From Stromatinia cepivora (Eukaryota > Ascomycota > Leotiomycetes > Helotiales > Sclerotiniaceae), in contig RCTD01000003.1 of the NCBI GenBank assembly GCA_014898415.1, positions 2,728,001-2,792,000 on the forward strand: a stretch of DNA of 64,000 bases. The letters are read 5' to 3'. Under the pieces are notes generated by a model. That model saw only the letters and a program-made list of their open reading frames with translations, did not search any database and was not told where the DNA came from. This document shows positions 23,764 to 35,346 of this stretch, piece after piece (within the stretch, counting starts at the first letter, position 1; every line of letters begins with the position of its first letter). The translations under genes were made by a program, and so were the position numbers.

Positions 23764-24286
23764 TGAAGTGCTGCACTGGCCGTTCAAGCCAGCTTCTATT
23801 GCATATCCTTCTACACTCGCCACGTGAGTAATCCAACCCCATCTGGAGCAATATCGGTGTGCTACACGATTGGTAAAACGGTGTATTGAGTGAGAAAGTA
23901 TTTGATTTGAGCATTGGCCCATCCTTTATTATTGTTTTGGAGCATATTATATTCAGAGTTCTGTATGTATCAATTATGGCATCTGCAAAGTCATTCCATA
24001 CCAAGAGTCTGGAGGTGTCTCAAAGTAGTCAGCTGCTCGTTGATACTCTATGAAGAAAGAGCAAGAATTAAAGCTATTGATGATGTTTGGAGGAAAGTAG
24101 TGATAGCAAATTTTGGTTCAATAGATGAGAGATCCTTAGTCAAGGGGGGATTAATAGTAGTGTCATTTTACCCCGGACATCACTAACTAACGCTAACGTG
24201 CCAACCTGCAAACCACTATTCAAATGCATATCCAAAACTCCACCAAAACCGTATCAGCGCTCATACAATTACCTCAAGCTAACTGG
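23764..24286. other. Intergenic between convergent genes
   Basis: Shared 3' flank of the plus-strand gene ending at 23763 and the minus-strand gene ending at 24287. No additional gene seen. Confidence 0.5.
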
Positions 24287-24995
24287 TCATGCAAAGGGGA
24301 GTTCCTTTGGAATTCCATAATCATCACAACTTGAGAATCTCCATGCCCCCTTCAGCTTAGGAATATATATCCAGCGAAATATCAACCCCACAAACCAAGG
24401 AAATGGTGGAAATCTCGGACCATGAATGCCAGACTCGTAGGTCACATCGGAATTTGTGATTAAGAACGGGACATCTCGCACCTAGTGAAAACATCAATAG
24501 AGTTCAAATTCTGATGACCAAAACGACGAATCTTACCCTGTCTGCATTTTTCTTAGAATATTGAGCCATTGCTTTACCGCATTTTCCCCAGTCAATCGAT
24601 GCATCCTTTTCAAGATCTTTTAAAACACCAATCTCGTGGTGCAAATGACTTTCAAGATCACTTCCGAAGGCATCAATCAGTTCTCTCAATCTAAATCCAT
24701 CATAAGGCTTTGCATCATCCTTCACTCCCGAAACATATAGATCGAAAGCGAACAAGCCCGGAAGAAACTTTTCATGCTCAGTATGATTGGCAATGAAAAC
24801 ATCATCTCGCGAACTTTGCTCATCGAGCATTTTAAAATACACAGTCTCCTCAGCCGCATGATGAGAGTGAAGGTTGGAAGACCAAGCATCGCAAAATTTC
24901 ATGAAATCTGCAATATCGCTGGTTTCCTTCACATTAGGCGCTTGGAGATACATGCAGTTCAGACCTCTCAAGAGGATGTTGTGGACCAATGCCAT
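24287..24995 (-). CDS. Hemerythrin-like domain protein
   Basis: Exons 24995-24537 and 24481-24287 (55-bp intron GTAAGA...CACTAG, phase 0) give at least 217 aa. Metal-ligand pattern of the four-helix hemerythrin bundle: H5 in MALVHN, HSHHAAEE (H43-E50), NHTEHEKF (H71-E75) and SHLHHE (H117-E121). The C-terminal extension (PFLITNSDVTYESG, then PPFPWFVGLIFRWI) recurs, as I recall, in fungal hemerythrin-like proteins of unknown role and may pack on or tether to membranes. Such proteins bind a di-iron centre and could sense or store O2 or iron. The frame is open for about 13 further codons upstream of Met24995 (KSESAASRNASE), so an extra 5' exon ending near 25,040 is possible. Confidence 0.87.
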
Positions 24996-27063
24996 TTCTG
25001 ATGCATTACGAGAGGCTGCCGATTCGGATTTTCCCTGTCTTTATGTGAGTTTTTGATAACGCTGTCGCATCTTTTGGGGATATCATACATCTAAGGATGC
25101 TCTCGGAGTCGAGAGTAATTTGAAAGGGCCATCTGCCCATTTTTTGGTAGACTCCATGGCAATTGTTTTATGAAGCAGATGAGGATTTCGAAAGTTCGAT
25201 TCATTGTAATTATATATGTACATAGGTAAATAGGTACCCCGCTCATTCCACATACCAGCTGATTTGTGGCGTGATTGCAGCCGAGAGAAACAGTGTAGTG
25301 GGCTTCGAAGTTCCTCACGTGCAATTCGTCATTTATTCAGGGCCAAGCTCTCGATCCCAACGTATTTTCTAAACGGGCAGTGGGAAGCATATCTTTACTC
25401 TTAGGGGGATTCGGAGCCTGGTTAACCTCATCCAACGAATCTACCAGTATTAGACGTGCTGTGGCACATCAAGGATGTATGGATTGAGTCTTGAGGTCAC
25501 TGGATAAAGAAGATATTGGGTGTGCTAAAGTGGTCTTTGATTCTCGAAAACGTTTAGATAATCAAAAGGTTTTCAATTTTCTCGATGTGCTACATGGTTT
25601 ATTTTGTGGCAGATGCACATGTAGTGCATCTAGACCTCCTTTCAAATCCTGATATCCGGATATCTGACTGACCTGCATCCCCCATCATCTAGATGCGAAC
25701 CCAAGAGAGCAAGGTATACTCAAAGAGTGCGGCGGTAGTGATCATTAGTGAAACGTAAGATTTACTATTGTAAAAGCTGACGGGGAAATTGTATATTTCT
25801 GTAGACCAATATTCGACTACACCGTGCAGATCACGCTGAATTCTTGGTGCGAGTGACCATGCTCACCACTTCGGATTATCATCCCTGACTTTTCGCACCA
25901 GTGATTAAAGAATTGATACATTGGTCCATGGTCCATGTAAAAGCTGGTCCTTTGGTATGAGGCACATTGTGAGGTAATGCGGTACCTGGATTATCTCGAG
26001 GTCGGAGATCAAATATTCAATGCTAGCCAAGAGGATCATGATCGAAAAGGTGGAAGAACCATAGTGTCTGAAGTACCTATCGACCCCAATAGTGGTTGCG
26101 AAAGGTATCCACAGCCAATTTATTTGGAGTGTCTAAAGGGATATTGACAAGTGCCTGCATGCTCCAAGCATGTATTTTTCAACCTCTGAAGTCCAGGCGA
26201 GGCTTAGGAAATATTGGATTGCGAAGTGGATGGCCTCCATGTTTTACGCAGATAGCCAGGACTCTAAGCCAGACTTTACCAGCATTCTGTGGTTGGGAGA
26301 TTTCATTTACTCCCCCAAAAATGCTCGCTAAATTTGTTCCGCCCAAGACACTATGGTGGTGCTGCTCCGCCATATTTCGAGTAGTAAAAGTGCAGAACTT
26401 CCAAGAGTTCATAGATATGAGAATAAAAGAGGAAATATTTATCTAGGCATAAATATAGCCATACAAATATTCCCAAGATTGAGCACCCAGCCATTCATAT
26501 CAGCGTAAGTTGGTTACATTACTGTCAAGAAGTAATTGTGATAATGTGATGCAAAGGAAACTAGCTTCAAATTATTAAACTATCATTTGGCCGAAGAATG
26601 AGTCTGAAAGTCTAGGCAGGTAGAGCTTTTGAGACGAAGTATCATATACAAAATAGGTGAAAGTTGCACGATGCAAAGCTTTTGCTGAGTGCAAAATTAG
26701 TAATTGATAAACCAATGAAGATTTTTAACATTCCAATAGAAGAGGGCATACTATCGATCTTTCCTCTTCTGTCACCTCAAGTTTGGTTACAGATTCTGGA
26801 GTTTTTGTTTACTTGGACATGTAAGGAAATGCTGCTGTGTCAGTGGAGGTGGAGGTATAGCTTCAACTTGTCGATCTCGAACTCGATTTCCCTGTGCTTG
26901 AATTCATCATTTTGATGAGTGACCAGATATTAATGTCTGTAGTAGTGTCTGCATTCCAGGTGAGTCAAATATGCAGCGATACATTAGTTTGGTATCAAGG
27001 AAATAACGAAATAGCAATCCGGAGATATTTATTATACTGATTGAATTCTGAACAGCACTATAC
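24996..27063. other. Long intergenic region, no gene recognised
   Basis: Over 2 kb without a supportable gene. Fragmentary coding-like stretches occur (for example about 25,390-25,470, GFGAWLTSSNESTSIRRA) but never extend or match a family I know. Could hold degraded genes. Confidence 0.45.
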
Positions 27064-29525
27064 TTAGGGGCCTTCCAGCACATCATCCTCTACACTGTCT
27101 GCATCATGGACCATACTTCCACTTCTAGTCATTAGTTCAAATCTACTCGGACGAAATGGCCACTTCATCCATGCCTCCATAATCTCCTTTAGCATTTCCG
27201 TCGTCAGGCATCTCACCGACAAATGTTTGAGGCTAAACGATCCTCCTTTCGAAGGGTCGGTTAAAGAAGGACATTTGTCCGCTATGTATTCCAGCGCGCC
27301 AGGCCATAAGTTTTCCAAAGATTCATGGACTGTGTCGATTGGGTGTGCGTATATAGTACCAATTATGTATTCGAAGACATCATAGTTCTGGGGGTAATTT
27401 TGACGAAGGATAGGCCAAAGAGCTTGTGGCTCAATGTCCAAAAGGCACAATTCGGACTGCGGTTTGAATTCTTCTGCATAGACTTTGAGGGGCTCCACCT
27501 CTCTCTTCTCGAATTCCGTACGAATGCGCGCACCATCGAGTCGGACAGCGTAGATCTTACGGGCAGCTAAAGGAAGATTTGTAATTTTGTCTTCATATGC
27601 CTCGACTATTGCTTTCAATTCATTCCTAGACTTCTCTATGTCCTCCAAATTCGAATCTTCTTTCATGAGTTTGCTATGGAGCTGGTTGATGTTGTTGTAG
27701 TCATTGATGATATCCTCCGTCAGCCGTCCATGAGAATTGATGACTCGTTTCTTTGATTTCAGAAAGACATAACGTGTATATTCCTCGGTGTAGGATCTTT
27801 TCTCCTTCCTCGGTTTGAGCTTTTTGACCTTCTCAACTGGTTCGTCCACAAATTGAATTAGTGTTCCTTCATCCAATCGCCTTTGCAAGTCCTCATATTC
27901 AGCTATCCAACCTCTTCTGAAACGTTCAAAATCTTCACTTTTCACTTGATGCCCACCTGTAGCAAGTGACTGCCTGGCTTCCACCTCCATAGGGCCTTGC
28001 CTATGCTCGGGAGTTGTTATGCCCATTCTATCCATGTTACGGACGACATCTATCGAATTATTCAATGCAGCCTCAGAGTCTCTCACAAATCGATGATTGT
28101 CTACAGTTGAACTCGCAATTTCTCGAATATATTTCGTGGTTATTTGGGCTTCCACGGCATTTTTGCGCATTTGTGCGATGTGGCGTACTGACCATGTTGT
28201 TTTCTCCACATCAGGAATCCATATCAGCATCCGTATGAGACCATATTCATGGAATAAAGCATGCGATCTTGCTGCGGCGAGAAGTTGATACATGACTAGT
28301 TGTGACATGGATTCAAATCCGCGGTACTTTCTTCTGGGGTAATGGGCAAGATTTGCAATCACGAGAAGGGTATTGTTCAGTTCGTTGATCTTCGGATCAT
28401 CTGGCGAAAGTTTTACCTGGTGAGGTAAAAATTCCGGAGTGGTAACATGCCTAAGATGTTCCCAGACGGTTCCAGACTTCGGTATGTGCTGATAAGTAGA
28501 ACCTTCTGCATCAAGGAGAGGTTGAAGGTAAGGAAGATATTTCTTGGCGTCAGGTTCCATGAGAAGATGTGTTCGCGGTTTAAGAAAGTCGTGAATTTTA
28601 GATGACCAAATCCCTACGCCTGGATTTATGTCGATAATGTCGCAGCCAGTATGCTTTAAAAGCGATGGCCCAAAACGATCCATGATGTCATCTAGGCTAG
28701 ATTACTAAATGGAAATGAATAGCGAGAAAGGAATGGTTCTTACCACACAGTGCATCGTTGAGGATGTTTACACGTGTTCTATCCCCCATAGTTGAGCCCG
28801 CTATGTGAGCTTTTGCGAGGTATCCTCTGAGGGCAGTGGGAATATTTATGAACTCATTTCCATTTGCCTCGACCTCATCTTCCTGTTCATCAGTCAGTAG
28901 TTTTATTTAGGCAGACCCATCTTCTCCTTACTGGTTCTTCTTCCGGTTCCAATTCTGGTTCCAAATCCTTCGCCTGTTTAGACCGACCTCGTTTTGGCTT
29001 TACTGTTTCAACTGCCGTTCCATCTTGTCCTTCAATGCTTTCCTCACTGGCAAGCTTTTTACGTCTGCGCTTCACCGGTTCCACTGCCGCTCCATCCTGT
29101 CCTTCAACAGGTTCCTCAGTCGAAGACTTTTTACGTCTGCGCTTCACCGGTTCCACCGCCGAAACATCTTCCCCTTCAACGCTTTCGTCACTGGCAAGCT
29201 TTTTGCGCCTACGCTTCACCGGTTTTACAGTCGACTCATCTTCTCCTTCAACACCTTCCGAGGTCACAGACTTCCTACCTTCAGCTTTCTTTGCTTTCAC
29301 CAGCGATGCATCTGTTTCTTCAACGGTTTTGGAACTAACGGTCTTCCGGCGCGTTTGCTTAGCTGGGGGATCCTCATCAGTGGACGTTAAAAGATCCGAG
29401 GACTTGGATGTTTTAGGTAGATTAAAACTTGATGAACAATGAATTTGTCGAAGGCGAGAATGTTGTAATATGACTGGACATTTAAGTAGATTGGATCTAC
29501 CCGAACGTAAATAAATGCGAAACAT
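27064..29525 (-). CDS. Mtf1/dimethyladenosine-transferase-like mitochondrial protein
   Basis: Exons 29525-28932, 28882-28744 and 28691-27064 (introns 49 and 52 bp) join in frame into 786 aa. Residues 1-35 look like a mitochondrial presequence (MFRIYLRSGRSNLLK, rich in Arg/Ser, no acids). Residues about 40-215 are low complexity with a repeated VKRRRKK module. The C-terminal 560 residues resemble the KsgA/Dim1/Mtf1 fold: SAM-loop-like DINPGVGIW at about 265-273, acidic LMEPDAKKY after strand 2, and LVIANLAHYP at about 355-364 where active enzymes have N-(L/I)-P-(Y/F). Yeast Mtf1 is the mitochondrial RNA-polymerase specificity factor. The altered motif IV argues for a transcription-factor role over rRNA methylation. 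Twice the length of yeast Mtf1. Shares a 585-bp divergent promoter with the AMSH-like gene. Confidence 0.82.
29040..29250 (-). repeat. Tandem coding repeat, VKRRRKK module
   Basis: Three clear units of about 72-75 bp within exon 1 of the Mtf1-like gene (cores near 29,050-29,075, 29,124-29,150 and 29,195-29,222). Each encodes VKRRRKK followed by an acidic Ser/Glu spacer with VEG(Q/E)D. A weaker unit lies on either side. Confidence 0.85.
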
Positions 29526-30110
29526 TAATGCCTACGATTGGTTTGAGGATGATTGAGATAATGACAGTTGAGAAACGTATGAATTGAGAGGATGTCTCAG
29601 AATTATATAATGTAGATGCATTCGAGGAGCGAAAAGTTTCTTGTCAAGTTAGGCAAGGCTGAAGGAAAAGCTAAAGTTTAGCTGATTGATCAATTGCGGT
29701 TAAATCAGTTGATTGGTTGATGACCTGACAGTGGCTCATGTATGTGGCCCGTGCGTGTGTGGCTAATACGCTGTGAGGCTGTGAGGCGCAAGGCTGGTGA
29801 TTTTATCTCTTGAAACATAGATCTGCCGTATCTTTCATTCACCGCTTTGATCTCTTGTACATTGGGCACCTTGAGATCTAAACCTCCCTTTAACAAAGAG
29901 TATCATAAGACATAACAAGCAGACCAACAACATCCGACAAGGCAACCGAATTAAATGAAACCCTATTATTAACTCCTCTCTGTTCCTTTCACCTATTTAC
30001 AATATCTATGATTTTGTTGAACATACAACCATTTACTTAAACACTCTCTCTATCCAATTGTACTCTGCGCCCAAGGCTTTCATTCGTTTCATTCATACAA
30101 TCTGCACATC
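29526..30110. promoter_or_regulatory. Divergent promoter region
   Basis: 585 bp between the start of the Mtf1-like gene (-) and the start of the AMSH-like gene (+). No TATA box is evident. Pyrimidine-rich and C/A-rich tracts precede the plus-strand ATG. Co-regulation of the two genes is possible but not shown. Confidence 0.5.
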
Positions 30111-31819
30111 ATGGCGGGGTCAATATTACAGATCTCGAAGCCCATGAGCATCAAAGAGATCTCCGCCAAAGCCTCAGACTTTGAATTTAATCCTACTATC
30201 GCCTTGAAATATTGGTTAAGGACAGCCGATACACTCTTAAGAGAGGTCAGTAAAATGCTCAATCATTTTGGAGTGGTTTGGAATTCTGACTTCGATAGGC
30301 GCATATTTACCAAGCAGAAGACAATGATCAACAAGCCTACCTTTTATTCATGCGATATGCGGCTTTGGTTGCAGAAAAGCTACCGGGGCATCCATTTGCG
30401 AAAGACCCGGAAACTAGAAGTGGTTTAAGAGCGGCTCAGAAAACCCTCCCGGATGTTTTAGATAGACTAGAGAAATTAAAGCCCGGGATAAATTCGCGCT
30501 ACAATAACTGGCAGAGGGCTCTGGAAAGAAGGAAAGAAATTCATACAGCACGAGAAAATGATATATCGCGACCATCATCTCGAGCAGATTTGGCTGCTTC
30601 CGATCCAGCGATTGCTGGAAATACAACTACTTTAGCGGCCGCGGAGAACGGGGAACTGGCCGTGAATTTGGCACATAAAGAAATAAGAAGGAGAAATGCC
30701 GTACGTCGTGCCACAAGACAAGCAGGTGTTAGTGAAGAAGAAGAGCAGGAAAGACGTACGGCGGGGCTGTGGGATGATTGGGAAGCAGCATTATCCAAAT
30801 CTAGTCATAATGATGAGGATGATGACATGCGCCGAAATATGGAAGCTTCAAGGAGGAGGTTGGACGGCTCACATGATATTTTGCCAGATGGAGCGAGGAA
30901 GAGATCTTCAAAACCCTCTTCTCGACCTGCACGATATGTGCAAACAGCGGCTAGGAATGGTAGCAGCGAATACCGATATCCGTCGATTTCTAAGTCTCAA
31001 CCTCTCATTATTGATGACTCAAAACCATACCCACCTCCCGATTATCTTCCTCCAAAGCCACCCAAAGAAGAAGAGTTTGAGCCACCAAGTCACGCAACGC
31101 CTCCACCAATACCTGAAAAACAATCATCACAAACGCGCGAGAGCTCATCATCAGAAATGGTCGGAGAAGTTTCAAAATTCACTTTTCGACCCTCCGCATA
31201 TCTTGAAAATGGTAAACCTCTTCGAACAGTTTTTCTTCCGCCTACACTACGACAACAATTTCTTACCTGCGCAGCCTCAAATACACGAGCGAACCTCGAA
31301 ACTTGTGGAATGTTATGCGGAACGTTGATATCGAATGCCCTCTTCATATCTCGACTCGTTATCCCAGAACAGAAGAGTACCAGCGATACATGTGAAACAA
31401 CCAATGAGGGTGCTTTTTTTGATTACTGCGCATCTGAAGATTTAATGGTCCTAGGATGGATACATACCCATCCTACACAAAGCTGTTTCATGAGTAGTCG
31501 AGATTTACATACACATTGTGGATATCAAATCATGATGCCTGAAAGTATTGCAATTGTTTGCGCACCGAGTAAAACACCTTCGTAAGTAACTGTTTTTCTA
31601 TTTCCCATTGATAAAGGCCCGTACTGACAAGTAAACAGATGGGGAGTCTTCCGTCTAACTGACCCTCCAGGGATGCCAGCTGTTTTAAATTGTAAACAGA
31701 CCGGACTTTTCCATCCGCATGAGGAAAGAAACATCTACACGGATGCACTGCGACCTGGTCATGTATTCGAGGCAGAAGGGCTAGAATTTCAAGTCGTTGA
31801 TCAGCGACCAAAGCGGTAA
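30111..31819 (+). CDS. AMSH-like JAMM/MPN+ deubiquitinase (STAM-binding-protein family)
   Basis: Exons 30111-30249, 30315-31581 and 31639-31819 (introns 65 and 57 bp) give 528 aa. The N-terminal USP8-dimerisation-like helical domain, about 1-120, includes LRTADTLLREV and, after the first intron, DNDQQAYLLFMRYAALVAEK. A basic and then Pro-rich linker (about 120-340) has PPPDYLPPKPPKEEE. The C-terminal MPN+ domain has the zinc JAMM signature GWIHTHPTQSCFMSSRD (H430, H432, D443) and the AMSH-type insert ending DQRPKR. Family members cleave K63-linked ubiquitin chains on endosomes with ESCRT-0/III. The first donor is GTAAAA at 30250, chosen because the GTCAGT 4 bp earlier breaks the frame. A yeast relative is Rfu1/Sst2-type. 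Confidence 0.93.
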
Positions 31820-33094
31820 TGACATTGATGAGGTTAATTATGATGCCACGAGGATATGGTGATGGTGTAGGTTATTTGGTAGCGTAGGTTATTTGGTAGC
31901 GTAGGTGTTTGGGTGGACTATGGTTAGAGATAGATCAAAGATCTCGTTTCAATGATGAATTATATATCATCTCACAAGTAATCATTTCTTGACTAGTCTT
32001 TTTGTATAAGTTTTTATGATTTTTCCATGTGCCAAGGGAAATGAACCCCTGAAATCGAAGCCGGGGAAGCTTTTGTACAACCGAGCTTATAATGAAGCAG
32101 TACACAAGCAATACCTTTTCTTCAACATGTACAACTATCCAAGCTGGCTCCAAAACTAACCGTGTATGCGTTAGTTCAGTGATGAGATGATAATAGTACA
32201 CGAACTGTTCTATCATGCAAGTTCAATATACAAGCTCCTACTTCTACACTGATGACTGCTGTGCTGTGCAAATCGTGTTGAAACTTGAGAGATCGATGGT
32301 TCACAAGATTATTCAAATTCATTCAAAATGCTTGCAGATATCAATGTCGACTTATCCTCTTAATTTGTACCTGCATGAAAAAGATATGGGCTACCGTTCA
32401 TGACATCATGTTTAGGAATACCACTTCAAAGTTATTAGTTAACGGAGTGTGTTTATTTTTTCATTGTAGCTTTGATGCGAATATCATGGTGTCATGAAAA
32501 CTTATTGGTTCTTATAGAGAACCGTGGGATGTGTATTAGTTGTTGAGATTTGAAGATGAGGCTTGGGATCCGAATAAGTTGGAGAGTGAAGGGCGAATGT
32601 AAGGAGTTTTATACCTTTTCCTTTTTCAGAAGGGTTCTGAAGAATCTTCAACTAGACTGACTTTTTGGGGGTTTAAAACTATTGAATTGGATTGGCATAT
32701 TTCAGACCCCATGGAATCTCAAGCCTTGACCCTGAAATGTGTATGCAACGGGTAAAAGCTTCCCATCCGTCTTAAAATTAGTAGGTAGACCAAAAATGTG
32801 AAGCTTTTCCGCCCCAAACCCGTGAATCTCCCCTCGTATTACTAATAGCCCTACCTCTTGGGTCATTTGTGGTGAAATGACGAGCATATCCAAAAGTAGC
32901 CAGCCCCCTTTTATAGCCATAAACCCAATCTCACCAGAAACTTTACTCAAATTGATTATCTCAACGTGATTTCTCTCCCACAATCAATAGCTCTCGCTGG
33001 ACTTCCTAGCAAACAAATTTTTCGAAAACACCTACAGTGGAAGTTACTATTCATTATTCTCTACGTTGTCCTCCTGCGAACGTTGCTTCAACAT
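31820..33094. other. Intergenic, no gene recognised
   Basis: 3' flank of the AMSH-like gene with a short direct repeat (GTAGGTTATTTGGTAGC twice near 31,867-31,902). The rest has no coding signal I can support. Confidence 0.5.
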
Positions 33095-33785
33095 GTACTT
33101 TTGTATCTTATCCATGGATATCAACAACCTTCATCTCATTTCCATCATGTACTCAGGCTTCTTGCGCATACAGATACAGGATACACTGTCACTGCACCTA
33201 CTTACCGCGGAGCTATCGGATCAGGTCATCTCATTCTCGGGATGGTTATTTGGAAGCTTAAATGGCAATTGATCTTCATGAATTTTTTTTTTAAAAAAAT
33301 CTCAGTACTAAAGAAAAGAAAAGAAAAGATTCAAGAAGTCGGGTATGATATGGTGGATTGGTTGCTTTGTATACACTTCAATTTCCTACTGATACTGCAT
33401 ATTTTGCCGGGGAGAATGTTCTCTTTAAGGAATAGACACCTATGATAAATTATAATGCTATCAAAGAAGGCATCATTGGAGGTTTGAGCATTTCGTGTTC
33501 CATTGGAGAATAAATTTATTTACCTGAAGTTCTTACTTCTGGTCGGAAACACATTTACACTAAATTTTTCCACGATTGCATGTGCAATAATCCTTCGGCT
33601 TTTCCACAAAAAGATGTTGAGGTGTATACAGCGAATTTACTCAGCAGATGGAATGCATTAGACATTTGATGTCTGCCGTGCACTTTATCAATATGCCAAA
33701 GATAATATCTGTCTCAAGGATGGAAAATGCAAAGTACCAAGTATATCTTCGGCTGGAGAAAAGGCTCTCGTCCAAATCTGATCAA
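33095..33785 (+). pseudogene. Decayed alpha/beta hydrolase (epoxide-hydrolase-like)
   Basis: Family-typical segments occur in order in three frames. About 33,100-33,225 reads LYLIHGYQQPSSHF and then TGYTVTAPTYRGAIGSGH, matching the oxyanion HG loop and the Y.V.APDYRG.G.S strand. About 33,516-33,668 reads LPEVLTSGRKHIYTKFF, NNPSAFPQKDVEVYTA, then a stop. About 33,662-33,782 reads FDVCRALYQYAKDNI, KDGKCKVPSIS. The nucleophile elbow is lost. At least two frameshifts, in-frame stops and a deletion between 33,240 and 33,440 make it non-functional. Confidence 0.7.
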
Positions 33786-34238
33786 TAACGGCTGCGATGA
33801 TAAAGTAAAAGTCAAAGTAGAATTGTATAGATATATCACCACGGAAGTATAGTTAATACCTCGGGAATTAAAAATCCAAAAAGTGCTAGTTCGGATTGAT
33901 ATATCAAGAGGATTTCATTATGAACTATCTTAGTTTCGTAGTGAGATGCAATTTGATTAAAACCCTAGTAAGATTGGATTAAAAGAGTAAAATAAGGTAG
34001 AGTAAACTCCAACGCTGTGTGTCTAACCACTAATGACAATGTCACAGTATGAGTATCCGCTTTAGGATTTTCATCCGCACCCTACGCTTGCTATTTGGTA
34101 AAAGAAACCCGTAACCCCGAACCCAAAACCATAACCATAAATGAAAGAGAAAAGAAAAGAAAAGAAAATCGTAAAGGGTATTGATCTCTCATGTCAGTTC
34201 ATCTCGCCTCCACAACCGTCAAGCCTTAAAAACGCATT
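33786..34238. other. Intergenic, no gene recognised
   Basis: AT-rich spacer, 3' side of the cysteine dioxygenase gene. AAAGA runs near 34,143-34,168. No gene seen. Confidence 0.5.
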
Positions 34239-35346
34239 CTAAGCAAGAGGATCAACAACGCCCTTAATAGAATCATATGCACCAGGTCCAACATGAGTTT
34301 TGACACCTGTTGACGGATCGAAAATGTGGCAGCCGTGCATTGCGGCGTTGGGGGGTGTGTATACTGTTTCTTTGTTAGTTATGAGGGGTAGATATTGTGG
34401 GGAAATGGATATGATGCGAAGAGACAAGAAGGGGTAGGATGTGGTGAAGTGAAGGTTGATGGTGAAAGAAGAACTTACAGTGCAGAGAAACAGCATATTC
34501 AGTTGCGCTAGGGTTGGCGATAGAGTGAAGACCCAACTATAATAGCCAGTCAGTCATGTGATTCCCATTTCATCTTCCCAGCCAAATGATAGATGTGCAG
34601 AATAATAAAAAGAAAAAGAAAGAGGAAACATACATCATCACACATATACGCCACCTTGCCACTCCTGTACTCCCTCACCCCCTCAACCTCCATTTCCTCA
34701 CCATCCCTCCTAACTCCGTCAACAGGAGTAACCCACCTCGTCTCTTTCAAACTCCCCCTCATAATCTTCATCAAACAATGACTCGCAGCATGATCATGAA
34801 CTTTACTTTCTTTTCCAGGTGTCCAAACCAACATCAACAAATTAAATACACCTTCTACTTCTGCTACTAAATTTCTCGTGTATTGTTTATTTGGATTTGC
34901 GTGTGCGTATTTTTCCCAGCCTGTGATATCGGATGAGGTATTATAATTGCGGAGTAAGGAGGTGAGAGTTGGAAGATGCGGAGAGGAAGTCGTGGTGAGG
35001 GATTGTGTGAGTGAGTTGACTAGTGTATCGAAGGAGGATGTGGTGGTTGAGGTTGTAGGTTTGAAGAATGAGACGGGGAAATTTCCTACGAAATCTAAAT
35101 AGGAGGTCGGTTAGCTTTATTTCAGATTTGACATTATCAATAAACAAAGGGTTTAAAAGTACCTCGTGGTAAGAAAGGGGTACTTTGTTGTTGACTGGAA
35201 GTGGTTAATTCGAAAGAGGTTGATTTTCTGGTCGTGCCGGTAATACCACGATTTGCGAGAATGGGTGAGAATGTAGGTTTGGTGGTTGATGATAATTTTG
35301 TACGGAGAGTACGGATTGCTGTGGTTTTCATGCTATTTGATGCCAT
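34239..35346 (-). CDS. Cysteine dioxygenase
   Basis: Exons 35346-35163, 35094-34634, 34536-34479 and 34363-34239 (introns 68, 97 and 115 bp) join into 275 aa. Non-haem iron enzyme of the cupin fold that oxidises L-cysteine to cysteine sulfinate, the first step of taurine/sulfate formation. Fe ligands H161 and H163 lie in KVHDHAASHC, the third in LGLHSI (H219). Cupin motif 1 GKESKVHDH and the CLMKIMRGSLKE strand are typical. The last exon carries YTPPNAAMHGCHIFDPSTG. Residues 1-60 are Ser/Thr/Arg-rich and almost acid-free (MKTTAIRTLRTKLSS), looking like a mitochondrial presequence, an addition relative to the usual ~200-aa cytosolic enzyme. Met6 is an alternative start. No other sulfur gene is adjacent. 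Confidence 0.93.

Noticed and set aside
28864..29442. Plus-strand Ser/Thr/Phe-rich repeat proteins
   Set aside because: Antisense of the Mtf1-like exon 1 repeat block; the minus-strand frame splices cleanly into the methyltransferase-like exons.
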